Origin: an uncultured Clostridia bacterium
GTDB taxonomy: Bacteria; Bacillota; Clostridia; Peptostreptococcales; Anaerovoracaceae
NCBI GenBank assembly: GCA_946541285.1
Contig: CAMNJG010000013.1
Location: 1 to 16,013 of the forward strand
DNA: 16,013 bases
Direction: 5' to 3'
The notes under the pieces were generated by a model. The model did no database searches and was not told the DNA's origin. It was given only the letters and a program-made list of their open reading frames with translations. This document shows, one piece after another, positions 1 through 8,000 of this stretch (positions within the stretch are counted from its first letter, which is position 1; each line of letters opens with the position of its first letter). A program made the position numbers and the translations under genes.

Positions 1-2
1 AA

Positions 3-619
3 TCAATATTTCCAGTCAAAAACCTTTACTTATCGACGGCTGTAAAGCATATTGATGCGGGTGATGGAATTCCGATTGATGATATTTTTGAAACTGTTCA
101 CCACTTTCGCGCGATCGATTATGTGATTGATGTTGCAGATGATGAATTGACTGAGGAAATAATCAAGCATGTGCACTATATTCTGAAGCACGATACGAAG
201 GACTCTGTGCTGAGCTGGTTCGCGGTTGGAGATTATAAGCGCAGAGCGAATATGGTCGGCGGTCAGGAAACTACAAAGCCCGGGGATGTAGCGGCACGAA
301 TGAAATCCCTTCTGGCGAAATACAACGCGAAAAAAACAGTGACGGTTCATGATGTGATTTCGCTTCACGCGGAGTTTGAGTATATTCACCCTTTCCAGGA
401 TGGGAACGGCAGAGTGGGGCGGCTGATTGTGCTGAAGGAATGCCTGCGTCACAATATTATTCCATTTATTATTGAAGACAGTAAGAAGCATTTTACTTTC
501 GAGGTCTGTCCGAGTGGAGGAATGAAAAGGGATGGCTGACGGATACCTGCCTGGATGGGCAGGATACGTTCATCCGGTTGCTGGATGCGCTTGGTATTCC
601 GCACAGTGGAAGAACCTGA
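3..619 (+). pseudogene. Fic-family protein, 5'-truncated by the window edge and frameshifted
   Basis: The frame is open from base 3 with no start in view, so the gene begins to the left. Fic enzymes usually transfer AMP from ATP to hydroxyl side chains of target proteins. The signature HPFQDGNGR is intact at 387-413, followed by VGRL, and WFAVGDYKR upstream matches Fic proteins of Bacillota. In the frame of the motif the protein goes wrong after KKHF near 491-494 and stops at 539. Moving by one base from 494 restores a natural Fic tail (YFRGLSEW, then GWLTDTCLDGQD and LLDALGIP) ending at 617-619. One T therefore appears to be missing from the TTTT run. This is either real gene decay or an error in a homopolymer. 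The intrinsic terminator directly after 619 supports that position as the original gene end. Family call is firm; the inactive state is inferred. Confidence 0.88.
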
Positions 620-627
620 GAACCATG

Positions 628-662
628 GTAGAGGTGCCACAGCCTCTGCGTTTTTCTTTTTT
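628..662 (+). terminator. Intrinsic terminator of the Fic gene
   Basis: A 7-bp stem (628-634 with 643-649, containing one G-T pair) closes an 8-nt loop. It is followed after one base by TTTTTCTTTTTT at 651-662. It begins nine bases after the restored Fic stop codon, which fits a rho-independent terminator. Confidence 0.85.
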
Positions 663-690
663 CACAGATGTCCCCAATCTGTGGTATCAT
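661..690 (+). promoter_or_regulatory. Promoter with palindromic operator-like spacer, for the thioesterase
   Basis: A -35 box TTCACA (661-666) and a -10 box TATCAT (685-690), each one mismatch from consensus, are 18 bases apart. A perfect 7-bp inverted repeat, CACAGAT (663-669) and ATCTGTG (677-683), fills the spacer and overlaps the -35 box, which is a typical place for a repressor site. Transcription would start near 697, about 50 bases before the thioesterase start. The -35 box overlaps the T tract of the preceding terminator. The boxes and repeat are visible; regulator binding is inferred. Confidence 0.6.
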
Positions 691-746
691 AAAATCAGTA
701 TGAAGGGCTCAGGGAAAATGATTGAACATATGAGGGAGTCAAAACA

Positions 747-1178
747 ATGTCTGAAATAAAGCCATATTGCCATCAGGTCCAGTATTATGAAACCGATATG
801 ATGGGAGTCGCTCATCATTCCAATTATATCCGCTGGATGGAAGAAGCCCGGATTGATTTTATGGAGCAGCTGGGATTTCCTTATCGTTCCATGGAAGCAG
901 AAGGCGTGTTCTCGCCTGTGACGAAGGTGTCCTGTGAGTATAAGCATTCCTGCACCTTTGGCGATCGGATTACAGTTTCTGTATCAGTGGAGTCCTTCAG
1001 TGCCGTGACGATGGTGATCCGGTATATGATGCGGGACGGACAGGACACGATCGTCTGTACCGGGACATCCGAGCATACTTTTTTAAACCGGGAGGGACGT
1101 TTTGTGCGTCTCCGGAAGAAAATGCCCGGATTCTGCGCGGCAATCGAAGCGATGATGGACAGGGATGAAAAGCAGTAA
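747..1178 (+). CDS. Acyl-CoA thioesterase, YbgC/FadM-like (4HBT hotdog fold)
   Basis: A single-domain 4-hydroxybenzoyl-CoA-thioesterase-type hotdog protein of 143 residues, the usual size of the family. It would hydrolyse acyl-CoA (or acyl-carrier) thioesters in the cytosol; the substrate cannot be read from the sequence. The N-terminal motif YETDMMGVAHHSNYIRW (residues 14-30) is the family signature, with D17 as the expected catalytic acid and the long helix starting at Y27. The start is supported by GAGGGAG at 732-738, eight bases upstream. It is a single-gene unit: a terminator and promoter precede it and a new promoter follows. There is no membrane segment or signal peptide. The family is certain; the physiological role (fatty acid, menaquinone or phenylacetate side metabolism) is open. 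Confidence 0.88.
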   Translation: MSEIKPYCHQVQYYETDMMGVAHHSNYIRWMEEARIDFMEQLGFPYRSMEAEGVFSPVTKVSCEYKHSCTFGDRITVSVSVESFSAVTMVIRYMMRDGQDTIVCTGTSEHTFLNREGRFVRLRKKMPGFCAAIEAMMDRDEKQ

Positions 1179-1248
1179 ATCAGCGATCAGCCAGTTTAAC
1201 ACTGAAAAGCACTACGGTAATACTCTTATAAACAGCGTTTTTTCCAGT

Positions 1249-1293
1249 GATTCTGTCCGAACGCGAAGCGGTCATAACCAAAAAAACAGAATC
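1249..1293. repeat. 8-bp inverted repeat between thioesterase and next promoter
   Basis: GATTCTGT (1249-1256) and ACAGAATC (1286-1293) form a perfect 8-bp inverted repeat around a 29-base spacer. T-rich sequence lies on the left and no U tract follows on the right, so it is not a convincing terminator. I see no other gene or RNA in 1179-1317. Its function, if any, is unknown. Confidence 0.35.
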
Positions 1294-1317
1294 TTACCCT
1301 GATCGTCTTTTAACATA

Positions 1318-1344
1318 TGGACTGTTTCGTTCCCATGATATAAT
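1318..1344 (+). promoter_or_regulatory. Extended -10 promoter for the membrane protein and possibly the jet operon
   Basis: A perfect extended -10 element, TGATATAAT (1336-1344), is present. The best -35 is weak (TGGACT, 1318-1323, 15-base spacer), which is usual for extended -10 promoters. Transcription would begin near 1351 and leave a leader of about 80 bases before the gene at 1430. I see no convincing promoter between 2195 and 2257, so this may also drive jetA onward. Confidence 0.6.
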
Positions 1345-1352
1345 AAAGGTAT

Positions 1353-1398
1353 TCCCGGACGGGACTGGACGGTTTCCGGGACAGGGAAACTGTCTGTC
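1353..1398 (+). promoter_or_regulatory. Leader with competing stem-loops
   Basis: Three overlapping stems can be drawn: TCCCGGA (1353-1359) with TCCGGGA (1375-1381); GTTTCC (1372-1377) with GGAAAC (1385-1390); and GACAG (1380-1384) with CTGTC (1390-1394 or 1394-1398). They share bases, so forming one prevents the others. That arrangement could be a leader switch or mRNA-stabilising hairpins. It does not match a riboswitch class I know, and there is no U tract. Confidence 0.35.
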
Positions 1399-1429
1399 GA
1401 AAAAAGTAAGATAAGATGGTGAGAAAACA

Positions 1430-2194
1430 ATGAAAAGGAAACTGACTCCGGTAAGTATGTTCCATTATTTCCGGCTGATATATCGTTCTGCGTTATTTCT
1501 GGTACTTCTGATTGTCTACCTTATTCATCGCATACGGGGACACGGAGAACTGACCAGTACCCTGGAGCGGCAGCCGATGATCATTACGGTGATCTGTACA
1601 GTATTTATTGTAGAGATGATCATCCGCTTCTTCCCGTGCAGGCTGGAGAGTCCCGGTGCCCAGAAACAGTTTGCCCGAAATTACATCAAATCCGGTAAGA
1701 CGGATATCCTGATTCATGATAATAACGCGACGGTGCTGGTGCTGATGATCTGGATCGGTTTTAACGCGATCTTCGGAGCGCTCTATATCGTGGGGATCCT
1801 GGATGACGGCATCATGCTGCTGCTGTCCTGTGCCTATTCGGTATGCGACATGATCTGCATCCTGTTTTTCTGCCCGTTCCAGAGCTGGTTTATGAAGAAC
1901 AAATGCTGCAGTACCTGCAGGATCTATAACTGGGACTATGCCATGATGTTTACCCCTTTGTTTTTTGTCGCGAAACCGTATACCTGGGGGCTCCTGCTGC
2001 TCTCAGCAGCCCTGCTCGCGAGATGGGAGATTACATTCTATCTGCATCCGGAGCGTTTTTCTGAAAATACGAATGATTATCTGCGCTGCCAGAACTGTAC
2101 GGAAAAGCTCTGCGCCCATAAAAAACAGCTGAAAACACTCTGGGTACAGATTGCCGAGTTTACCGCGCGGAAAAAACAGCAGTTACTGAAATGA
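1430..2194 (+). CDS. Polytopic membrane protein with cysteine clusters, unknown function
   Basis: I do not recognise this 254-residue protein. It has about five hydrophobic spans, near residues 18-37, 49-68, 102-122, 127-150 and 170-192. Two cysteine groups stand out. The first is C159, C160 and C163 in KNKCCSTCRIYNWDY, just before the last span. The second is in the soluble tail, C220-x2-C223-x4-C228-x-H230. These could jointly bind zinc or an iron-sulfur cluster on the inner face, or act in redox. The ribosome site is modest (GGTGAG near 1415-1420). It has its own extended -10 promoter and ends 63 bases before jetA on the same strand with no terminator between, so co-transcription with the Wadjet genes is possible but unproven. 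It is not a known Wadjet component. Confidence 0.75.
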   Translation: MKRKLTPVSMFHYFRLIYRSALFLVLLIVYLIHRIRGHGELTSTLERQPMIITVICTVFIVEMIIRFFPCRLESPGAQKQFARNYIKSGKTDILIHDNNATVLVLMIWIGFNAIFGALYIVGILDDGIMLLLSCAYSVCDMICILFFCPFQSWFMKNKCCSTCRIYNWDYAMMFTPLFFVAKPYTWGLLLLSAALLARWEITFYLHPERFSENTNDYLRCQNCTEKLCAHKKQLKTLWVQIAEFTARKKQQLLK

Positions 2195-2200
2195 CATAGT

Positions 2201-2240
2201 GTTCTGGAAAACCTGGGGTTATGACCAGGAGGAACAGAAC
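2201..2240 (+). promoter_or_regulatory. Two-tier palindrome immediately upstream of jetA
   Basis: Outer arms GTTCTG (2201-2206) and CAGAAC (2235-2240) and inner arms CCTGG (2212-2216) and CCAGG (2225-2229) are perfect complements. They are separated symmetrically by 5-base spacers on both sides, around an 8-base centre. It ends 17 bases before the jetA start codon and just before its ribosome site. It could be a protein-binding operator or an mRNA hairpin setting jetA expression. There is no U tract, so it is not a standard terminator. Confidence 0.55.
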
Positions 2241-2257
2241 CGGAAAAAGGAAGACCC

Positions 2258-3745
2258 ATGCAGGTAAATGACAGGCTGATCCGCCCACTGACAGAGGCCA
2301 GATATCTGTGCGTGGACAATGTAGACCGCTATCGGTGCATCATGCGGATTTTCTATGAAAACTATGAAAAACTGAGGTACTGGCTCTATCAGGAAGATAT
2401 CTACGAAGAAATGATTCAGGATCCGTATTTTAAGGAATACAGGATGGAGCAGTGTCAGCAGGATCTGAGGGCCCTTACGGAATGGAAAAACCTTGAGATC
2501 ACCCAGGATACCAGGAAGGTTTCTTCCATTGAGGAATTTAAGAACCGGAAATTCCGTTACCAGATGTCGGAGTACAGTGTCCAGATTGAGCGCCTGGTGC
2601 AGCGTCTGGAAAATCTGCATATAGAGAGTGCCTCCCTCGAACCTTCACTGCTGGAACGCCTGCGTCAGCATCTGCAGCGTTTTCAGGAAATGGCAGAAGA
2701 AGAGCCGGGGACAGTGTCCGCCTGGTGGAATGACCTGAACAGCGATTTTATCCGGCTGAACCAGAATTATCAGGACTATATCCGTGACCTGAACAGTGTA
2801 CGTGCCGAGGAAATGATGAAAACAAAAGCGTTCCTTCTCTTCAAAGACCGTCTGATCGACTATCTGAGGGATTTTATCAAAGGTCTGCAGAAGAATTCCG
2901 GAGCCATTGAAGAGATTCTCAGCAGTCTGGAGGAATCTCTTGTCTGGAAGGTACTGGAAAAAGTCGTAGATTATGAATCCTCGGTTCCCCGTCTGGACCA
3001 GGAAGTGAAAGAATCAGAGATCCGGGAAAACGTACAGGGACGTTACCATAATCTTTACCGCTGGTTTGTCAGGGTAAATGATGGTGAAGAAAATGAAGCA
3101 GGCAAACTTTTCGACGCTACCAGCGAAATTATCCGCCGGATGACACGTTACGCTTCCCAGCTGAGTGAGCGCAGTTCCCTGGGAGCCAACCGGAGGGAAG
3201 AATACCGCAAAGTTGCGGAAATATTCCGGAACTGCCGGAATCTGGAGGAAGCGCACCATCTGTCAGCCCTGGTGTTCGGGATCGAGCGTCCGTTCCATCT
3301 GAAACTTTCCGGAACCAGGACATCGGAGAGTATGAACCAGACGGTATATGAGGAAGAGCCGGAAGAAATCATTCTGCGCCCACGGGTCAGGACCTTCCGG
3401 GAAAAAACCACCCGGACCGCGATCCGTGATCACAGCAGGGAAAAAGCGGAGGCGCGCAGGGAAGTCCTGGAGAAGCAGAAGCAGATCCGGCATACGCTGG
3501 CGGGGCTGGAAGAAGATCATCGCATTGACTTTAAAAATCTTCCGAAAATTTCACCGGAAATTCGGGCAGTTCTGTTAAGGTGGCTTTCAGATGCCATGGA
3601 AGACATTGATTTTACTGCCAGTACGGAGGATGGACGGGATTACCGGCTGGATCTGAGCCATATGGACCAGCGGTGCGTCGTCAGATGTGATGACGGGAAT
3701 TTTACGATGCCGCAGATCAGCATTGTGTTTGAGAATGGGGTTTGA
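2258..3745 (+). CDS. jetA: Wadjet protein JetA, DUF2397 / TIGR02677 family
   Basis: First gene of a Wadjet (SMC-like, anti-plasmid) operon of the type usually numbered II. The 495 residues fit the DUF2397 family. The N-terminus (LTEARYL, then DRYRCIMRIFYENYEKL, residues about 6-45) matches the helical or winged-helix start of that family. The middle (about 70-270) is long helical and charged. The C-terminus ends in a strand-rich piece with the family-like GNFTMPQISIVF. In the complex JetA is the kleisin-like subunit joining the SMC heads and carrying JetB; this comes from work on related systems, not from the sequence. The start is supported by AAGGAAG ending six bases upstream. The stop is at 3743-3745, against the jetB start, so the two are translationally coupled. 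Confidence 0.9.
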   Translation: MQVNDRLIRPLTEARYLCVDNVDRYRCIMRIFYENYEKLRYWLYQEDIYEEMIQDPYFKEYRMEQCQQDLRALTEWKNLEITQDTRKVSSIEEFKNRKFRYQMSEYSVQIERLVQRLENLHIESASLEPSLLERLRQHLQRFQEMAEEEPGTVSAWWNDLNSDFIRLNQNYQDYIRDLNSVRAEEMMKTKAFLLFKDRLIDYLRDFIKGLQKNSGAIEEILSSLEESLVWKVLEKVVDYESSVPRLDQEVKESEIRENVQGRYHNLYRWFVRVNDGEENEAGKLFDATSEIIRRMTRYASQLSERSSLGANRREEYRKVAEIFRNCRNLEEAHHLSALVFGIERPFHLKLSGTRTSESMNQTVYEEEPEEIILRPRVRTFREKTTRTAIRDHSREKAEARREVLEKQKQIRHTLAGLEEDHRIDFKNLPKISPEIRAVLLRWLSDAMEDIDFTASTEDGRDYRLDLSHMDQRCVVRCDDGNFTMPQISIVFENGV

Positions 3746-3747
3746 GG

Positions 3748-5025
3748 ATGGACGCGCTGGAGACATTACTGAGCCGGAGATGGGTTTTAAAATCAGAAGA
3801 CAAAAATCTGTATTATCAGATCCGGGACGCGGCAGGAGAGATTCGACCATTTGTGACAGAAAAACTGGGATGTCAGCTGATTGAAAACTCCGTCCTCGTA
3901 AAGCTGGAAAAAATTCCTGCGCAGCCGGAATCCTGTATGGGTATTGAAGATTTTCATTCGATCGAAGAATATGTGTTTTTCTGTATCCTGCTGATGTTCC
4001 TGGAAGAACGGGATGCTGAGGAACAGTTTATCCTTTCCCAGTTAACCGAATATATCGAAGCAAACAGTACAGAAGCTCCGGTGGACTGGACTGTTTATAC
4101 CAGCCGGAGAAAACTGGTGAGAGTCCTTCGATACGCAGTCGCGGAGGGAATTCTGCGGATCTCCGATGGCAGTGATGAGGGATTCATGAATGAATATGAA
4201 GGAGAGGTTCTCTATGAAAATACAGGAGCTTCCCGGTATTTCATGAGAAATTTCTCAACAGATATAATGAATTACCGGAATGTGGAGGACTTCCAGGAAA
4301 GAGGCTGGTACGCCATGGATGAGGACCGGGGGCTGTTCCGGAGGCATCGTGTTTATAACCGTCTGCTGTTCGGTCCTGGGATGTACCGCGAGAGTGGCTC
4401 GCCGGAGGACTTTGAATATCTGAAGTACTATCACCGGAGGCTCCGGGAGGATCTGGAGCGGAATTTTGACTGCCAGGTCCAGATTTTCAAGGGAAGCGCC
4501 TTCTTTATTCCAGGGGATGGCTGCAGGATCGGACACACTTTTCCGGAAAACAATACTCTGTCCGATGCGATTATGCTGACTGGTGGGATGATCCGTGAAC
4601 GGGTCGGACAGGGCCGGTGGCAGGTAAGGACAGATGAAACGATCCACATCGGAGAACTGGAATGGGAAGCACTCCTCCTGGAGGTAAAGCAGCGGTCTGG
4701 TGCGGGATTTTCAAAATCCTACCGGATCATGTCAGGCAGAGAATTCGTGGAGAACGTTACAAAGGAAATGGAACGATGGACGTTTCTCAGAAGAGATACT
4801 GTTCAGCGTCAGATTGTGCTGCTGCCGTCCGCGGGGCGGATCATGGCGCGGTATCCGGAGGATTTTTCCGGAGAGGAAAAAGCTGGGGAGGAAGGACCGG
4901 AAAAGCCGGGAACAAACCGCGGGAAACGAAAGAAACAAACCTTACGGAAGTCCGCGGTACAGGAAGAAACGCGGAAAGAAATCGAGCAGTTATCGCTTTT
5001 TGAAGAACTGGAGGAGCGGGGATGA
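3748..5025 (+). CDS. jetB: Wadjet protein JetB, DUF2398 / TIGR02678 family
   Basis: About 425 residues of the DUF2398 family, the MukE/KITE-like dimeric subunit that binds the JetA kleisin in the Wadjet complex. Winged-helix-like sequence with the family-typical RRHRVYNRLLFGPGM near residues 201-215 and a following YHRRLREDLE helix. An ATG at 3748 has GGGG seven bases upstream. An in-frame TTG at 3742, overlapping the jetA stop, is the alternative start and adds two residues. The 3' end overlaps jetC by ATGA (5022-5025). The last 50 or so residues differ from the body: low-complexity, strongly charged, with RGKRKK, then QLSLF at residues 414-418 and a short acidic end. QLSLF is the exact consensus of bacterial sliding-clamp-binding peptides. 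Confidence 0.9.
   Translation: MDALETLLSRRWVLKSEDKNLYYQIRDAAGEIRPFVTEKLGCQLIENSVLVKLEKIPAQPESCMGIEDFHSIEEYVFFCILLMFLEERDAEEQFILSQLTEYIEANSTEAPVDWTVYTSRRKLVRVLRYAVAEGILRISDGSDEGFMNEYEGEVLYENTGASRYFMRNFSTDIMNYRNVEDFQERGWYAMDEDRGLFRRHRVYNRLLFGPGMYRESGSPEDFEYLKYYHRRLREDLERNFDCQVQIFKGSAFFIPGDGCRIGHTFPENNTLSDAIMLTGGMIRERVGQGRWQVRTDETIHIGELEWEALLLEVKQRSGAGFSKSYRIMSGREFVENVTKEMERWTFLRRDTVQRQIVLLPSAGRIMARYPEDFSGEEKAGEEGPEKPGTNRGKRKKQTLRKSAVQEETRKEIEQLSLFEELEERG
4987..5001 (+). other. Candidate sliding-clamp-binding peptide QLSLF in JetB tail
   Basis: These five codons encode QLSLF, nine residues from the JetB C-terminus, behind a probably disordered basic linker. The bacterial DnaN clamp-binding consensus is QL(S/D)LF and it typically sits in flexible tails. 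The match is exact; binding is inferred. Confidence 0.5.
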
Positions 5026-8000
5026 ACAGCAGATGGCAGGCAAACCGGATCGGTCTGATCAACTTCTGGTACTATGATGACCAGGAGTTTCCTTTTGCCA
5101 GGGGCAGGATGCTCCTTCGCGGTTCTAACGGCTCCGGGAAATCTGTTACGATGCAGAGCATCATTCCCCTGCTGCTGGACGGCAATATGAGTCCCGAAAG
5201 ACTGGACCCCTTTGGTTCCAGGGACCGGAAAATGAGCGGTTACCTCCTGGAGGAAAATGATGAACGGGATGAACGGACCGGATACCTGTATCTGGAATTC
5301 CGCCGGGAGGACAGTGATACCTTCCTGACAATCGGTATGGGCATGCGGGCACGCAGGGGCAAACCAGTGGACAAATGGTATTTCAGTCTGACGGATGGCC
5401 GCAGGATCGGGAAAGATTTCTTTTTGTATAAGAAAATGGAAGAGAAAATCCCGCTGACCAGGCGGGAACTGGACAACCGGATTGGAGATGGCGGCCGGGT
5501 ATTTGACCGGCAGCAGGATTATATGGCGTATGTCAACCAGCAGATCTTTGGATTTGAAACCACGGAAGCTTACAGGGATATGATTGACCTTCTGATCCAG
5601 CTGAGGACGCCGAAGCTTTCCAGGGAATTCAAACCATCGGTCATCAGTGAAATTCTCAGTGATTCTCTTCAGCCTCTGTCTGACGAAGATCTGAGACCGA
5701 TGTCCGAAGCCATTGAAAATATGGATACCATGAGCCTGAATTTAAAAGGTCAGAAGGAAGCTTTGGAAGCAGCCCGGAAAATCCGTCAGGTCCTGGAGCG
5801 GTACGATCGCCTGAGTCTTTATGAAAAGGCAAAGAATTATCAGGAAACCCAGCGTGAGCGGAAACGGCTGGACGATGAGAAGGAACAGTGCTGCGACGAG
5901 CGGGACGAGCGTTCCGGGACACTGGCGGAACTGGAACAGAGACGAACGGAACTGGACGCCCGTAAATCCGCCATGGAAAAAGAAAGGGAATCTCTCCGGC
6001 AGAGTGATGCGTTCGCCCTGAAAGAGCGGGAGATCGAACTGCAGCAGCGGAGCAGAAATGAGAAAGCGCTGCTGGAAGCCAGAAAGCAGAATCTGCAGGA
6101 AAAAACTGTACAGAAACAGACAGTCCGGGAAAAAGCGGGGCAGGAACAGAAGGTACGTGAAGGAAAAAAAGCGGAACTTCTGCTTCTTCTGGAGGCTATG
6201 CAGAAAGAATCCGAAGATATGTCCTTTGACGAACACAGCTTCTTTTCTGATGAGCTGCAGCAGCATTTTGAGGAAGAGTATACATTTTCATTCCATCAGG
6301 CTGTCATGGAAGAGACCCGGAAGAAGATTGAGCAGGGGACAGAGTTGCTGAAACAGGCGGATCTGCAGCGCCGTGAAACGGAGGAACTGATCCGGGAAAA
6401 AGAGCAGAAGGAAAGAGACGAAGAGGGAGCGGAACGCCGGGTCAACGAACTGGAAATGCTGATGACGCAGACCTGCAACGAGTGGAAAGAGCATCTCTAT
6501 TCATGGAACTCCGCCAACAGAGAGCTGAAACTTCCGGAGGAAACTCTGCGGGAGATGGCCCGGTTTGTGGATTCCTACAGTATAGAGTCTGATTTTTCAG
6601 CGGTTCGTCATCTTGCTGCAGACACCTGGATTGATCTGGACAGCCACACTGACCAGGAGCTGCGGAAAAACCGTATCCTGCAGGAGGAGTGTTCCGATGC
6701 CCTGGCAGCGGTAAAAGAAGAACTGAAAGAATGGGAAACCAGTAAAGATCCGGAACCGCCCCGCTCCGACGCGGTCCTGCGGAACCGGAAGCGCCTGAAG
6801 GAGCAGAACATTCCGTATATCGAGTTTTACCGTATTCTGGACTGGACAGAGAACACATCGCCGGAAATATGCGACCGTATGGAGGAAGCACTGGTACAGA
6901 TGGGGCTGCTTGACGCGCTCATTGTAGATGAACAGTACCGGGAACAGGTGCTGTCCTGTGATCCGGACAGCTGTGACCGTTATCTGTTTACAGGGTCTCC
7001 GGCAGAGGGGACTTCATTGCTCGAGATCCTGCAGCCGGATTCTTCTGTGGATGATTTGATGAAGAATCACCAGATTCTGGACATCCTGCAGTCCATTTCC
7101 TTTGGAGGTACCCCGGAGGGATCGGATACCTGGATTTCCGGGGAGGGATTGTATCAGATCGGCATTCTTTCCGGGACGGTCACTGGAACCGTCAAAGCCT
7201 CTTATCTGGGTGTGGAGGCCAGGGAGCGCCGTCGTCAGGAAGCGATCCGGGAATGCCGGGAAACCATCCGGAACCTGGAGGAAGAACTGTCCGGGCTCGA
7301 AGCGCTGGCAGAGGGAATGGAAAAACGTCGTCAGCTTCTGAGACAGGAATATGAAGCATTTCCGGACGATAACGACCTGCAGGAATGTGTCCGGATGCTG
7401 GACAGCGCGGACAGGGAACTGGACTGGCTCCGGCAGGAGGTCCGCAGGCTGGCCGGAAAAGCAGAAGAAAAAACAGCTGCTTTACGGAAAGTGATGGAGG
7501 AAGCGGGAAAGATCGCGGATGGTTTACATATGCGCTGTTCCCTTGAAGTCTTTGTACAGGCGTCAGAAGCGGTAAAATCCTATATCCGGAATTTTTACCA
7601 GCTCTGCGCAGGTCATGAGGCGTATCTTCAGCTTTGTAAGCGCATCCTGGAACTGGAGGAGCGGATCGGGGAGCTTGATCTCGATATCGGGCGTATCGCG
7701 GAGGAAATCCGGCCTGCTGAGCAGTCGCTGCGCCAGATTCAGGAGGAACTGCAGTCAATTGCGGATCAGCTGAAGCTGACGGATTATGAGCAGATTGAGG
7801 AGCGTCTGGAGCAGTGCCTGCAGTGGCTGGACGCGTATCCGGAGCAGTTGAGGCAGTGCGTGGCAGAGATGACCCGTCATCAGGAAAAGATCCGGCTTCT
7901 CAGGGAAAAAATACAGGAGCTGGAGAAAGAAAGGGAAATCCTTCTCCGGAAAGAGCAGTACCTGGGATCAGTTTACCGGGAGGAACGGAAACTTGGTTCT

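Noticed and set aside
532..759. 75-codon ORF between Fic and the thioesterase
   Set aside because: It crosses the Fic tail in the wrong frame, the terminator and the promoter. No homology is recognisable.
1249..1293. Inverted repeat as terminator of the thioesterase
   Set aside because: The loop is 29 bases and no U tract follows on either strand, so it is listed only as a repeat.
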